This document shows positions 33,453 to 42,177 of a stretch of 64,000 bases of DNA, piece after piece. A program made the translations under genes and the position numbers. Source of the stretch: Candidatus Eiseniibacteriota bacterium (GTDB lineage: Bacteria > Eisenbacteria > RBG-16-71-46 > CAIMUX01); contig JADJQY010000001.1 of NCBI GenBank assembly GCA_016712505.1, positions 991,322 to 1,055,321 of the forward strand, given 5' to 3'. Each line of letters starts with the position of its first letter. Within the stretch, counting starts at the first letter, position 1. The notes beneath the pieces were generated by a model, which searched no databases, was not told the DNA's origin, and saw nothing but the letters and a program-made list of their open reading frames with translations.

Positions 33453-34940
33453 ATGGACACTGTCTTCGCTGCGTTCGGTCGTCGAATCCTGTGGCTGGCC
33501 GCTTGCACGCTCCCACTCCTCGCCGGAGGGGCGACACCAACCGGTGCCTGTGAGAGCAACTCCGCCGCGCTCGACCTCGACTCGGTCTTCGAGGACCACA
33601 TGGTGCGCCCGCCGCACACCATTCCGCTCGGTTCGTGCCCGCGGCCGAACTGCACCACCACCTCCTGCGCCACCTTCAGCACCAACACTCCTTTCGTGCG
33701 GATCGCGTCCTATCAGAGTCTGCCGCTCTACAACCGCGCCGGATGCTTCGCGATCACCAAGAAACCGAACGGCTCCTACTATCACATCAATCTGGAGTCG
33801 AACGCCTTCGTCTACTCTACTTCTCCCGATGGCTTTGCCTGGAGCCTCGGGGCGACCGCGATGTCGGGGGTTGGGTCGTGGTTCGATGGCGTGAAGTGTC
33901 CCGACCCCCACTTCGTGGGCAACGGAGTCCGGGGCTACATGTACTTCCGAGGGAGCGGTCCGACCCAGGGCGGGATCGGGTACGCCGGCACCACCGATGG
34001 CGGGATCACCTGGACGCCAACCGCCGCGCCCGTCCTGCCCGACGACGAGCCCGGCTACTACTTCGACAATCCTTCCGTGGTGGAGTATCAGGGCCAGTAC
34101 CTGATGGCCTACACCAAGGTCTGCGGCGAGGCGGGGATTCCGCCCTTCACCCTGGCGACCATCAATCTGGCCACCTCCCCGAACAAGATCACCTGGACCA
34201 AGACTCCGCAGAACCCGGTCTTGACCACCGGGCCGTGCGGAACCTGGGACGAGGGCGCGGTCTGCAATCCGGCCCTCGTGGTCGACCCGAACGGGGTCAC
34301 GTTGCACCTCTTTTACACCGGCGCCGGTTGGGTCAATCAGAACACGCGCGGGTGCGTGAAGATCGGCCACGCCGTGTCGACCGACGGAGGGGTGACCTGG
34401 TGCAAAGACCCGCTTCCGGTCCTCGATCGTCCGGCAGCCGGATCGCTCGCCTGGGACAACCTGCAGTACTACGTTTCCAGCTACACCGTGGAGGACAACT
34501 CCTCGGTGATTCGGATGTACTACTGGGCTGCGGGCACCGGAGGAGACGGTCTCGGAGTGGCGAAGGCTCGCTTCCCCTTCCTCGATTGCGCTCCGCGCCC
34601 CCTGGCGGAAAACGCCGTCGATCTGGGCGCGCGTCGTGATGCTGACCTCACTCCGATCGCGGCGGCGAGCCTCAGCAGCCGCCCGAATCCCTCCACCGGG
34701 AGGACGGAACTCCTGTACCGAGGGACCGCGTTGACCGGGGCGGTGAGTTTGGTGGTGTACAATGCCCAGGGCCAGCGCGTGCGTGCGATCTGGAACGGAT
34801 CCGGCGTCAGTCCGGAGCGCGCCTTCGAGTGGGACGGACTCGATGAGGATGGGGGCCCGGTGCCCACCGGAATCTACCTGGCCCGAATCACCTCCGGCGC
34901 AACCGAGATCGCAACCGGGACCATTACTCTGATTCGCTAA
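33453..34940 (+). CDS. Secreted sialidase/GH43-like beta-propeller with C-terminal sorting-like domain
   Basis: 495 residues from the ATG at 33453 (AAGGAGGAGGGT upstream). A signal peptide ends near TPTGACES. Propeller-type text is present (GYMYFRGSGPTQGGIGYAG, TTDGGITWTPTAAP, YFDNPSVVEYQGQYLMAYT), with an Asp-box-like STDGGVTWCKDP. The C-terminal module starts RPNPSTGRTELLYR and ends TGTITLIR. The plan matches the protein at 27232. Likely an extracellular glycan-binding or glycan-cleaving protein. Catalytic residues could not be assigned. Confidence 0.8.
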   Translation: MDTVFAAFGRRILWLAACTLPLLAGGATPTGACESNSAALDLDSVFEDHMVRPPHTIPLGSCPRPNCTTTSCATFSTNTPFVRIASYQSLPLYNRAGCFAITKKPNGSYYHINLESNAFVYSTSPDGFAWSLGATAMSGVGSWFDGVKCPDPHFVGNGVRGYMYFRGSGPTQGGIGYAGTTDGGITWTPTAAPVLPDDEPGYYFDNPSVVEYQGQYLMAYTKVCGEAGIPPFTLATINLATSPNKITWTKTPQNPVLTTGPCGTWDEGAVCNPALVVDPNGVTLHLFYTGAGWVNQNTRGCVKIGHAVSTDGGVTWCKDPLPVLDRPAAGSLAWDNLQYYVSSYTVEDNSSVIRMYYWAAGTGGDGLGVAKARFPFLDCAPRPLAENAVDLGARRDADLTPIAAASLSSRPNPSTGRTELLYRGTALTGAVSLVVYNAQGQRVRAIWNGSGVSPERAFEWDGLDEDGGPVPTGIYLARITSGATEIATGTITLIR

Positions 34941-34955
34941 CCTGCCGAGGACGAC

Positions 34956-36941
34956 ATGGCAGTACCTATCGCGGTTGAGCTGGACGTCTCTGGAACGGCG
35001 GCGTTTCGCAAGGGACTGCTGCGACTCAGCGCCCTGGCCGCGGTCGGTGTCTGGATGTGGGGATTTGCCCCGACCGCCCAGAGCGCGACGATCACTTCGG
35101 CCCCCGGTGGCGGCCTCTGGTCGGTGAGTTCGACCTGGGTGGGCGGGGTCGTGCCCGGATCCGGGGATGCGGTCATCATCGTGAGCAGCGTGCGGGTGAA
35201 CGGATCCGTCGCTTGCAACCAGCTCACGGTGCAGACCGCAGGACTCCTGGATGGCCAGGATGGCACCTCCAACAGCTTGACGGTGGCAGGATCCGCGCTG
35301 GTCGACGGGCAGGTCGAGGACAGCACTCCCGCCTTCAGGCTCGTGGTCGGCGGGGATGTCGTGCTCGGCGGCTCGCTGGCCGCGCGCGAGTTGATCGTCC
35401 GGGGAACAGGGACGCACCACCTGACCATGGGACCGGCGGCGACGTGGAACGCCGGGCTCACGATCGACCCCGGGCTGCCTGGGACTCTGGTCGCCGACAC
35501 CGGCCTGCGACTCGGAGGGAACATCAACCTCGCGACCGGCGCCCTCCGACTTGGGCCAGGGAGCGCGCTCCAGTTCCTGAGCGGATCTTTTCTCGGCGGA
35601 ACCGTGGAGGCGCAAGGGAACCTGATCGAAGGCGGTGCTGGGGCCTACTTCGATGGCTGCACGATCGATCAGGCGGCGCTCGAGGGAATCGTTCAGATCG
35701 GCGGTGCGGTTGGATTTACCGGCGGCCTGACGGTGTTCGGCACGCTTCGCAACACCACGCAGTTCGGGTCGATCCAGACCACGATCGCTGGCGGCCTTGT
35801 AAATCACGGGGCAATCACCAACAACGACTACGGAATGACCATTCGGCTCTCCGGCGACCTGGTCAACTTCGGAGAGATCCGGAACAGCTCGATCGATCTC
35901 GATGGAGTCGGGATCCAGACGGTGAGCATGGGACCGGATGCCCTGTTTTCCGCGGCGATCTTGTTGCCCGAGTTCATCCCGAGCACGCTGAGCGGACTCA
36001 CCGATCTCCGCTTCTCCGATCAGGTCAGCCTCGGATTCGGCTTCGGACGACTCGAGCTCGGCAGCAGGCACACCATCAGGCTCGAAGACCACGGGGTGAT
36101 CTTCCGCGGTACCGTGGCCGCCGATGGGTGCACCATCGACTTCGCGCCCCTGGCGCGACTCGACCAGGTGACCGTGGAGGGGAACGTCACGCTCCGCGGT
36201 GAAGCCACCGTGCAGGGAGCGACCAGCTTCGAAGCGGATGTGGAGGTGTTCGATCTGCTCCGGAACGCCGTCGGCAACGTGACCACGGCAGAGATCGACG
36301 GAACCGTGACCAATCACGGAATGGTCCTGGACAGCGGCGTTCCCCTCACCCTGGTCGTGGCCGGCGATCTCGACAACCGTGGGGACTGGTCGAACCACGC
36401 CGTGATCCTGCGCGGGATCGACGATCAGGTGGTCGGCGTCGGTTCCGGCTTGACCACCGATGAGCTGCGGCTCGAGTCGGGGCTGGGCGGGAGCGGTCAT
36501 CAGTGGCGTCGGGACGGAAATCCGATTCCCGGTGCCAACAGCCCAATTCTGGTCTTGAGCGGGGCGATCGGTGCCGCATCGTTCGGTGCGTACACCTGCT
36601 CGAACTCCGGCGGAGCCACTTCCCGCTCGATCACCATCGCGCAAAACCTGGGATCGGCGGCGGTCGAGCCCCAACCCCGGGGCGCACCCACGGTATCGCT
36701 CCACCCCAATCCGGTGATCGATGAGGCGGAGTTCCGGCTCACGCTCCCGATGTCAGGTCCCGTGCGCCTCTCGCTCCACGATGTCTCCGGGCGCGAGATG
36801 GCCCTGCTGCAAGCTGGCATCCTTCCCGCCGGCGGCCATGTCGTCACCTGGGCGCGTCGCGAGCTCCCGGCCGGAGCCTACTACTATCGCCTGGATTCCG
36901 CTGCGGGGCGCGCAGCGGGACGCCTGGTCCTGGCGCGGTAG
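34956..36941 (+). CDS. Secreted G8-like/Ig-domain protein with C-terminal sorting-like domain
   Basis: 661 residues. A signal segment ends near PTAQSAT. The first domain opens like G8 domains (GLWSVSSTWVGGVVPGSGDA). A long parallel-beta-helix-like region follows, with repeated short strands (NLIEGGAGAYFDGCTIDQAA, LVNHGAITNN, DLVNFGEIRNSS). An Ig-like domain lies near residues 505-555 (HQWRRDGNPIPGANSP, SFGAYTCSNSGG). The C-terminal module begins HPNPVIDEAEFRL and ends GRLVLAR. Likely an exported adhesin or matrix protein. It is 15 bases downstream of the propeller gene and probably co-transcribed. Confidence 0.8.
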   Translation: MAVPIAVELDVSGTAAFRKGLLRLSALAAVGVWMWGFAPTAQSATITSAPGGGLWSVSSTWVGGVVPGSGDAVIIVSSVRVNGSVACNQLTVQTAGLLDGQDGTSNSLTVAGSALVDGQVEDSTPAFRLVVGGDVVLGGSLAARELIVRGTGTHHLTMGPAATWNAGLTIDPGLPGTLVADTGLRLGGNINLATGALRLGPGSALQFLSGSFLGGTVEAQGNLIEGGAGAYFDGCTIDQAALEGIVQIGGAVGFTGGLTVFGTLRNTTQFGSIQTTIAGGLVNHGAITNNDYGMTIRLSGDLVNFGEIRNSSIDLDGVGIQTVSMGPDALFSAAILLPEFIPSTLSGLTDLRFSDQVSLGFGFGRLELGSRHTIRLEDHGVIFRGTVAADGCTIDFAPLARLDQVTVEGNVTLRGEATVQGATSFEADVEVFDLLRNAVGNVTTAEIDGTVTNHGMVLDSGVPLTLVVAGDLDNRGDWSNHAVILRGIDDQVVGVGSGLTTDELRLESGLGGSGHQWRRDGNPIPGANSPILVLSGAIGAASFGAYTCSNSGGATSRSITIAQNLGSAAVEPQPRGAPTVSLHPNPVIDEAEFRLTLPMSGPVRLSLHDVSGREMALLQAGILPAGGHVVTWARRELPAGAYYYRLDSAAGRAAGRLVLAR

Positions 36942-36988
36942 CGTTCCGCCGCGATGCTCTCGGGCGTCTGCCACTCCACCGGAGCCGA

Positions 36989-37017
36989 TTGACGCGCCGA
37001 CGGGGCATCCGTATTCT
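36989..37017 (+). promoter_or_regulatory. Sigma-70 promoter of the FliA-like sigma gene
   Basis: TTGACG (36989-36994) and TATTCT (37012-37017) are separated by 17 bases, and the coding start is 81 bases downstream. This is one of the best housekeeping-type promoters in the window. Confidence 0.6.
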
Positions 37018-37097
37018 CCGCCCTCAGCGCTGACCCGAAACTCGCGACAGTTCGTACGACCCGCCGGATCGATCGCCCGGCGCTACCGCGGAGAGAG

Positions 37098-37826
37098 ATG
37101 GAATCCACTCCGTCCGATCCGACTCCTGTTCCGCCTTCCGGCGGCGCAGGGTCGTTCCACCCCGACGACCTGGTGGCCTCCCACCTCGGGCTGGTCGACG
37201 CGCTGGCCCGGAAGATCCTTCGCGGCCTCCCCAGCTTCGTCGACCTGGAGGACCTGGTCGCCTTCGGTCGGATCGGACTGATCGAGTCGAGCCGTCGCTT
37301 CGATCCGGCGCGTGGAGTTCTGTTCAAGACCTTCGCCTACTACCGGATTCGCGGTGCGATCTACGACGGCATCCGCAAGATGGCCTGGTTCGCCAGTGCT
37401 CCGAGTGCGGCGGTCAAGTTCGATGCAGCCGCGGGAGAGATCCTGCAGGAGCAGGCCGAGCGCGAAACCGAGGGGGGCGGCAACCTCGAGGACATGATCG
37501 GGGAGACACGCGAGCTGGTCGGAAACCTGGTCACCTCGCGACTCCTCTCCCTCGATGCTTCGCCGGTCGAGCTGGCCGAGGATCGCGCCACGGCGCTCGA
37601 GGAGATCGAGGTTTCGGAAATCGGTCAGCTCCTCCGACGCTGCCTCGGAAAGCTCGAGGAGCGCGAGCGCGCCGTGCTCGAGGACTACTACTTCAATCAC
37701 CAGACGCTGGAGGAGGCGGGCGCCAAGTTCGGTCTCTCCAAGTCCTGGACCTGCCGCCTCCACGCCCGCGCGATCAAGAAGCTCGGCAAGTTCGCCCAGG
37801 AAGCCGGGCTCGGCGCGGCCGGGTAG
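37098..37826 (+). CDS. FliA/WhiG-like (sigma-28 family) RNA polymerase sigma factor
   Basis: 242 residues from the ATG at 37098 (GGAGAG upstream). Region 2 is typical of group 3 sigma factors: HLGLVDALARKILRGLPSFV, DLEDLVAFGRIGLIESSRRF and FKTFAYYRIRGAIYDGIR. Region 4 is LEERERAVLEDYYFNHQTLE and GAKFGLSKSWTCRLHARAI. No flagellar genes are nearby, but T3SS operons flank it. The -10 half of the shared T3SS promoter motif (CCGATAA, GCGATAA or TCGATAA) resembles the sigma-28 -10 (GCCGATAA), so this protein is a candidate regulator of the system. Its own promoter looks like sigma-70 type. Confidence 0.9.
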   Translation: MESTPSDPTPVPPSGGAGSFHPDDLVASHLGLVDALARKILRGLPSFVDLEDLVAFGRIGLIESSRRFDPARGVLFKTFAYYRIRGAIYDGIRKMAWFASAPSAAVKFDAAAGEILQEQAERETEGGGNLEDMIGETRELVGNLVTSRLLSLDASPVELAEDRATALEEIEVSEIGQLLRRCLGKLEERERAVLEDYYFNHQTLEEAGAKFGLSKSWTCRLHARAIKKLGKFAQEAGLGAAG

Positions 37827-37892
37827 CCCGGGACGCCGGTCCGATTCGTGGGCTTGACCCGGCAGGCCGCGCCCCGCACTTTCTCTCCCCTG

Positions 37893-39509
37893 ATGCAGGA
37901 CAAGACCCCCTCCACTGCCCCTTCCGTCGCGAAGAGCGCCCTCTCGGTCAGCGGCGCAACCCTCCTTTCGCGCGTCCTGGGGCTGCTCCGCGATCAGATC
38001 TTCGCCGCGCTGTTCGGCGCGAGCGCGGCCGCGGATGCGTTCAACATGGCGTTCCGCGTACCGAACCTGCTCCGGGACCTGTTCGCGGAGGGGGCGATGA
38101 GTGCCTCTTTCGTTCCGACCTTCCAGCAATGGCGGGAGAGGGAGGGGGACGAAGCGGCCTGGGGACTCGGTCGGCAGTTGATGGCGACCTTGGTCGTGAC
38201 CCTCTCCGCACTCTGCATGGTCGGGTGGCTCCTGATGCCGCAGTTGATCGGGTTGATGGCGGGTGGATTCGCGGCGGTGCCGGGGAAAGTCGACCTCACG
38301 GTGCTGCTCGCCCGGATCATGCTCCCGTTCCTTCCGGCAGTGGCCCTGGCGGCCGCGGCTTCGGGGATGCTGAACGCTCGAGGAGTATTCGGGGTGCCGG
38401 CGCTCGCGCCGACGATGCTGAACGTCGGCATGATCGTTTTCGGTCTGGGCCTGATTCCGGTGATGAACGCGCTTGGTCAACCTGCGGTGGTGGCGATGGC
38501 CGCCGGGGTCTCGATCGGCGGCCTGCTCCAGTTCCTCTGTCAGTTGCCGCGGCTCCGCCAGCTCGGCTTCTCGTTGCGACCGGAGCTGCCGCGCTGGCAC
38601 CCCGGGGTTCGCCGGGTGGCCCTCCTGATGTTGCCCGCAACCCTCGGACTCGCCGCCACCCAGCTCAACGTCGTGGTGAGCCAGGCCATTGCCGCCTCGT
38701 TTCGGGAAGGCAGTGTCTCCTGGCTGCAGTACGCCTTTCGTCTGATGCAACTTCCGATCGGGCTCTTCGGCGTGGCGGTCGCGACGGTCAGCCTCCCGGC
38801 GCTCTCCGCCGCTGCGATCCGGAACGACCTGGGGGGGATGCGCGCGACGTTGAGTGAGGCGGTGCGGCTGGTGATCCTGCTCACCGTCCCGTCGGCGGTA
38901 TTCCTCGCGGTCATGGGTGGACCGATCATCGGACTTCTGTTCGAGCGCGGGCGCTTCCACGCCGGCGACACGGCGCAGACCGCGGGAGCGCTCACGATGT
39001 ACTGCGTCGGGCTTCCGGCCTTCGCGGCGGTCGGAACGTTCACCCGCGCGTTTTACGCCCTGGGAGAGACGCGCACCCCGGTTCGAGCCAGCCTGGTAGC
39101 GGTGGCGGTGAACCTCGCCCTGAACTTCCTGTTCGTCGGACCGCTGCGGCACTGGGGGCTCGACCACCGCGGCCTGGCCCTCGCCAACTCGGTGACCAGC
39201 TTGGCGAATCTCGCGCTGCTGGCCCTGCTCCTGCGTGGCCGCCTGGGCGGAATCGATGCCGGACGGATGGGGGGGGCCCTCTTCCGTGTGGGGACGGCAA
39301 GCCTGACCGCCGGCACGGTGCTCACCCTGGCCCTCCGGGCGTTGCCGGAAACTTGGGGGGACGGCTGGCCGACCCGTCTGGCAACGGTCGTCGGTGGCGC
39401 ACTCGTCGGTCTTGTGGTCGGTTACGGCGTCTTGCGACTCCTTCGCGCGGAAGAACTCGAGCTCTCCGAGAGGCTCACTCGGGCCGTCCGCCGCCGATTT
39501 GGCCGGTAA
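37893..39509 (+). CDS. murJ: Lipid II flippase MurJ (MviN family)
   Basis: 538 residues from the ATG at 37893 (a GTG at 37848 is also in frame; no clear ribosome-binding site at either). About 14 hydrophobic segments. Family motifs are GATLLSRVLGLLRDQIFA, AADAFNMAFRVPNLLRDLFA, EGAMSASFVPTFQQW, MLPATLGLAATQLNVVVSQA and FYALGETRTPV. It moves lipid II across the inner membrane for peptidoglycan synthesis. It sits between the sigma gene and the T3SS operon, whose promoter motif begins 3 bases after the murJ stop. Confidence 0.95.
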   Translation: MQDKTPSTAPSVAKSALSVSGATLLSRVLGLLRDQIFAALFGASAAADAFNMAFRVPNLLRDLFAEGAMSASFVPTFQQWREREGDEAAWGLGRQLMATLVVTLSALCMVGWLLMPQLIGLMAGGFAAVPGKVDLTVLLARIMLPFLPAVALAAAASGMLNARGVFGVPALAPTMLNVGMIVFGLGLIPVMNALGQPAVVAMAAGVSIGGLLQFLCQLPRLRQLGFSLRPELPRWHPGVRRVALLMLPATLGLAATQLNVVVSQAIAASFREGSVSWLQYAFRLMQLPIGLFGVAVATVSLPALSAAAIRNDLGGMRATLSEAVRLVILLTVPSAVFLAVMGGPIIGLLFERGRFHAGDTAQTAGALTMYCVGLPAFAAVGTFTRAFYALGETRTPVRASLVAVAVNLALNFLFVGPLRHWGLDHRGLALANSVTSLANLALLALLLRGRLGGIDAGRMGGALFRVGTASLTAGTVLTLALRALPETWGDGWPTRLATVVGGALVGLVVGYGVLRLLRAEELELSERLTRAVRRRFGR

Positions 39510-39511
39510 GA

Positions 39512-39540
39512 GGCAACCAAGCGCCCTCCACCCCCGATAA
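39512..39540 (+). promoter_or_regulatory. T3SS-type promoter: GGCAAC-N17-CGATAA (copy 2)
   Basis: GGCAAC (39512-39517) and CGATAA (39535-39540) lie 80 bases upstream of sctI, immediately after murJ. Confidence 0.7.
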
Positions 39541-39619
39541 CCGGGGCAGGAACGCCGTATGCACGGCGGTGGGACGGGTTACAATCGACGGCACCATTCT
39601 ATCGAAGCGAGGAGTTCCG

Positions 39620-40234
39620 ATGTCCGATCCAATTGCCGGCGGCGCGATCCAGAAGTCGGCCCAGATCGCCCGCGAGATGGAGCAGAACCTCGATGCCGCC
39701 AAGCCGGGTGGTCCCTCGAAGTTCGATGCGGTCATGGATCAGATGGCAAACAAGTCGGTAGAGGGGGCGGGAAGCGTCAACCCGGCCCAGAACGATGGCG
39801 CGGCGATGAAGAACGCGCTCGAGCAGCCGTTGCAGCGTCAGATCGACCAGATTCCGGCCACCGAACGTACCCGACTTCGGGTCGACATGGAGCAGAACCT
39901 CCAGGGGAAGGACCAGAGCGATCAGGTTCGCTATTTCGCCGAGCGGATCGAGAACACGCGTGGGGGGATGGATCGCCTGGAAGAGCGTGCGGCCGGGGCC
40001 GACCTTGGCGCCTTCCAGAACAAGATGGTCGACCGGCTGGAGGACCTCCGCGTCAATCAGGGGCAGCTCGACCGTTTCCTGGCCGACTTCTCCGGCGGGA
40101 AATCGTTCTCGCAGGAGGAACTGCTCGCGGTGCAGATCAAGTGTCACCAGATGGCCCAGAGCGTCGAATTGCTCTCGAAGACGGTGGAGCACGGCGTGGG
40201 CGGCATGAAAACGATCTTCCAGACCAACGTCTAG
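39620..40234 (+). CDS. sctI: T3SS inner rod protein SctI
   Basis: 204 residues from the ATG at 39620 (GAGGAG upstream). The C-terminal ~40 residues carry the YscI/PrgJ-type signature: QEELLAVQIKCHQMAQSVEL, LSKTVEHGVGGMKTIFQTNV. It is longer than typical inner rod proteins (about 80-150 residues) because of a helical N-terminal extension (MEQNLDAAKPGGPSKFDAVM). It has no Sec signal, as expected for a type III substrate. It is first in the operon sctI-J-K-L-N. Confidence 0.88.
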   Translation: MSDPIAGGAIQKSAQIAREMEQNLDAAKPGGPSKFDAVMDQMANKSVEGAGSVNPAQNDGAAMKNALEQPLQRQIDQIPATERTRLRVDMEQNLQGKDQSDQVRYFAERIENTRGGMDRLEERAAGADLGAFQNKMVDRLEDLRVNQGQLDRFLADFSGGKSFSQEELLAVQIKCHQMAQSVELLSKTVEHGVGGMKTIFQTNV

Positions 40235-40293
40235 TGCGCGCGGAGGGTGGGCGCCTCTCGCTCCGCCCGTCGCGCCTTTCGCGAGGAGGGCTT

Positions 40294-41124
40294 CTGTCTA
40301 CGCGTCGATTCCGCGAGTGGGTGCGCCTGGCGGCACTCCTGGTATTGCTGTCGTCCTGGGGGTGCAAGTCGGCCACGGTGGTCGGCGACCTGAAGCAGGA
40401 GGACGCGAACCTCATCGTGGTGGTCCTGCAGCAGGCCGGACTCGCGGCCGAGTTGACCACCTCCGGAAGCGGCGAGGAGAAGCTGTTCGCAGTCTCGGTT
40501 CCGGCAACGCAAGAAGCGTTCGCCCGCCAGGTGGTCGCGACCAACGAACTCCCGCGGAATCAGGAACTCAAGACCTTGCTCGACCTGCTGAAGGAGAAGT
40601 CGCTCTTCACCGACGAGAGCCAGGATCGCGAAATCTACCGCCGAACCCGCGAGTGGGAGCTGGGGCAGGCGGTTCATCGCCTCCCCAGCGTGATCAGCGC
40701 GTCGGTCATCCTCAACATCCCCAAGATCGATCCGCTGGCGCAATTGAGCGGCGGTCCGCGACCGCGCTCCACCGCCTCGGTGGTGGTGAAGCACTGGCTC
40801 TCTCCGAATGGCGCGACCCTCAGCCGCGGGGCGGTGGCCACCCTGGTTGCCGGTGGAATCGAGGGGATGAATCCCGAGGACGTCAACGTCGTCATGACCG
40901 GGATCCCGCCGATCGAGCCGATGGTGCAGCGACGCGGCGACTTCACCCTGTTGTTCGTCGGCTTCGCCTTCTTCACCCTGCTCCTGGTCGGGATGATCCT
41001 GGTCCTGGTGCTCAAGAACCGGGCCCTCACGGCGGAACTCACCGCGCGTGATCGGGACGCCGGGGCGTCGACCGCGGCGGCCGGAAGCGGCGGACCGCAA
41101 TCCTCGGCCGGACTTCCGGTCTAG
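40294..41124 (+). CDS. sctJ: T3SS inner-membrane ring lipoprotein SctJ
   Basis: 276 residues if it starts at the CTG at 40294. A signal sequence (STRRFREWVRLAALLVLLSS) leads to the lipidated Cys in WGCKS. The body matches YscJ/PrgK: GDLKQEDANLIVVVLQQAG, EIYRRTREWELGQAVHRL, PSVISASVILNIPKID and TASVVVKHW. One C-terminal membrane helix is present (FAFFTLLLVGMILVLVLK). Start choice: no ATG exists. CTG has GAGGAGG four bases upstream and gives a normal signal peptide. An in-frame GTG at 40234 overlaps the sctI stop but has no ribosome-binding site, and a GTG at 40321 removes the basic residues. Length fits SctJ and not the much larger flagellar FliF. Confidence 0.9.
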   Translation: MSTRRFREWVRLAALLVLLSSWGCKSATVVGDLKQEDANLIVVVLQQAGLAAELTTSGSGEEKLFAVSVPATQEAFARQVVATNELPRNQELKTLLDLLKEKSLFTDESQDREIYRRTREWELGQAVHRLPSVISASVILNIPKIDPLAQLSGGPRPRSTASVVVKHWLSPNGATLSRGAVATLVAGGIEGMNPEDVNVVMTGIPPIEPMVQRRGDFTLLFVGFAFFTLLLVGMILVLVLKNRALTAELTARDRDAGASTAAAGSGGPQSSAGLPV

Positions 41125-41136
41125 TGGACGTTGGCC

Positions 41137-42147
41137 ATGAGTGAAACCGCGCTCACCGGCCTCTCCGGATTCGCTCGGGGGTACCTGCTGGCCGCAGACC
41201 GCCTCTCGAACTCTGGGCCGGATGCGGTCGCGGCCGAGACGGCGAGGCTCGAGCCGGGCCGTCCGGAGATCGAGACGGGGCTCAATGCCTGGCGCGCCCT
41301 GCCGGAGGATGAGTGTTCAGCGCTCGCGAGGGAGTGGCTCCTGAGCGAGCCGGTTCGATCTTGCGAGGATGCGCTCGATCTCCACTGGTCGTGGTTGCCT
41401 CCAGCGCTCGAAGGTGAGCGTCCGGCGCTTCTCGTGCTGCTGCTCAACAGTCTCCGTCCCGAGTCCGCGCGGGAGATTCTGCGCTCGCTCTGGAACGAGC
41501 TGCGGAACATCCCCAGCCGACATCTCGAGGCCAAGGCGCCATCGCCGCAGTTTCTCGCTGCCCTCAGGCGCCGCTTTTTCGCTGCCTTTGCGCTCGTTCC
41601 GCCGCGCCCCGGGTCGGCCCGAGATGCTCTGATCCAGGTCGGGCGGAAGGAGTTGCACCTGTTCCTGCAAGAGCTTGGTCTGACCGAGATCGGCAACGCG
41701 GCCGGCCCCGACCTGCCATCGACGCTGCAGGCACAGCTCGCGTTGTTCGATGGAGTGGATGCCACCCGGGTCTCGCGTCTCCTGAAGCGAACGAACGATG
41801 AGGTCGAGCCCGCTCGGCGGATGCTGGCCCGACGCCATCTGGGACGCGCCCTCAGCGCTGCGGGGCCGAACGGCGATCTGGTCGTGTTGACCGCGCTGGA
41901 TCATCTCGGACTGATTCTGACTCAGGCGGAGCCGGAGGAGGCCCGGTTCCTCGCCCAGCGACTTCCGCGGGAGCAGGGGGCGCATCTCCTCGCCTGCTGC
42001 GAGGAGTGGCGGGATGATGTCGATGCCCGGACCGGGGCGTCCGAGTCGATTCCGGTGGCTGCGCTCGAGACCGAGCTGCTGCGCCGGCTCACCAGCGTGA
42101 TCGCCCGTGCCTACGTGCCGACGGTCGAGAAGCGAGTCTGGGCCTAG
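41137..42147 (+). CDS. T3SS sorting-platform protein in SctK position
   Basis: 336 residues, with no signal peptide or membrane helix. It lies between sctJ and sctL, the usual place of sctK (YscK/OrgA/MxiK), the adaptor that links the inner ring to the cytoplasmic platform. A stretch near residues 75-115 (HWSWLPPALEGERPALLVLL, LNSLRPESAREILRSLW) resembles the FliG pattern in which an HPQ-like segment precedes LDPxxAAEIL. That would fit the same adaptor role. Overall similarity to named SctK families could not be confirmed by eye. A TTG at 41131 is an alternative start. Confidence 0.6.
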   Translation: MSETALTGLSGFARGYLLAADRLSNSGPDAVAAETARLEPGRPEIETGLNAWRALPEDECSALAREWLLSEPVRSCEDALDLHWSWLPPALEGERPALLVLLLNSLRPESAREILRSLWNELRNIPSRHLEAKAPSPQFLAALRRRFFAAFALVPPRPGSARDALIQVGRKELHLFLQELGLTEIGNAAGPDLPSTLQAQLALFDGVDATRVSRLLKRTNDEVEPARRMLARRHLGRALSAAGPNGDLVVLTALDHLGLILTQAEPEEARFLAQRLPREQGAHLLACCEEWRDDVDARTGASESIPVAALETELLRRLTSVIARAYVPTVEKRVWA

Positions 42148-42177
42148 GCGGCCTCGCCGCCAGAGGGGAACGATCCG

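Noticed and set aside
33303..36704. 1133-codon open frame on the minus strand
   Set aside because: It runs antisense to two clear secreted-protein genes with signal peptides and domains. It has no recognisable motif and is typical of long shadow frames in high-GC DNA.
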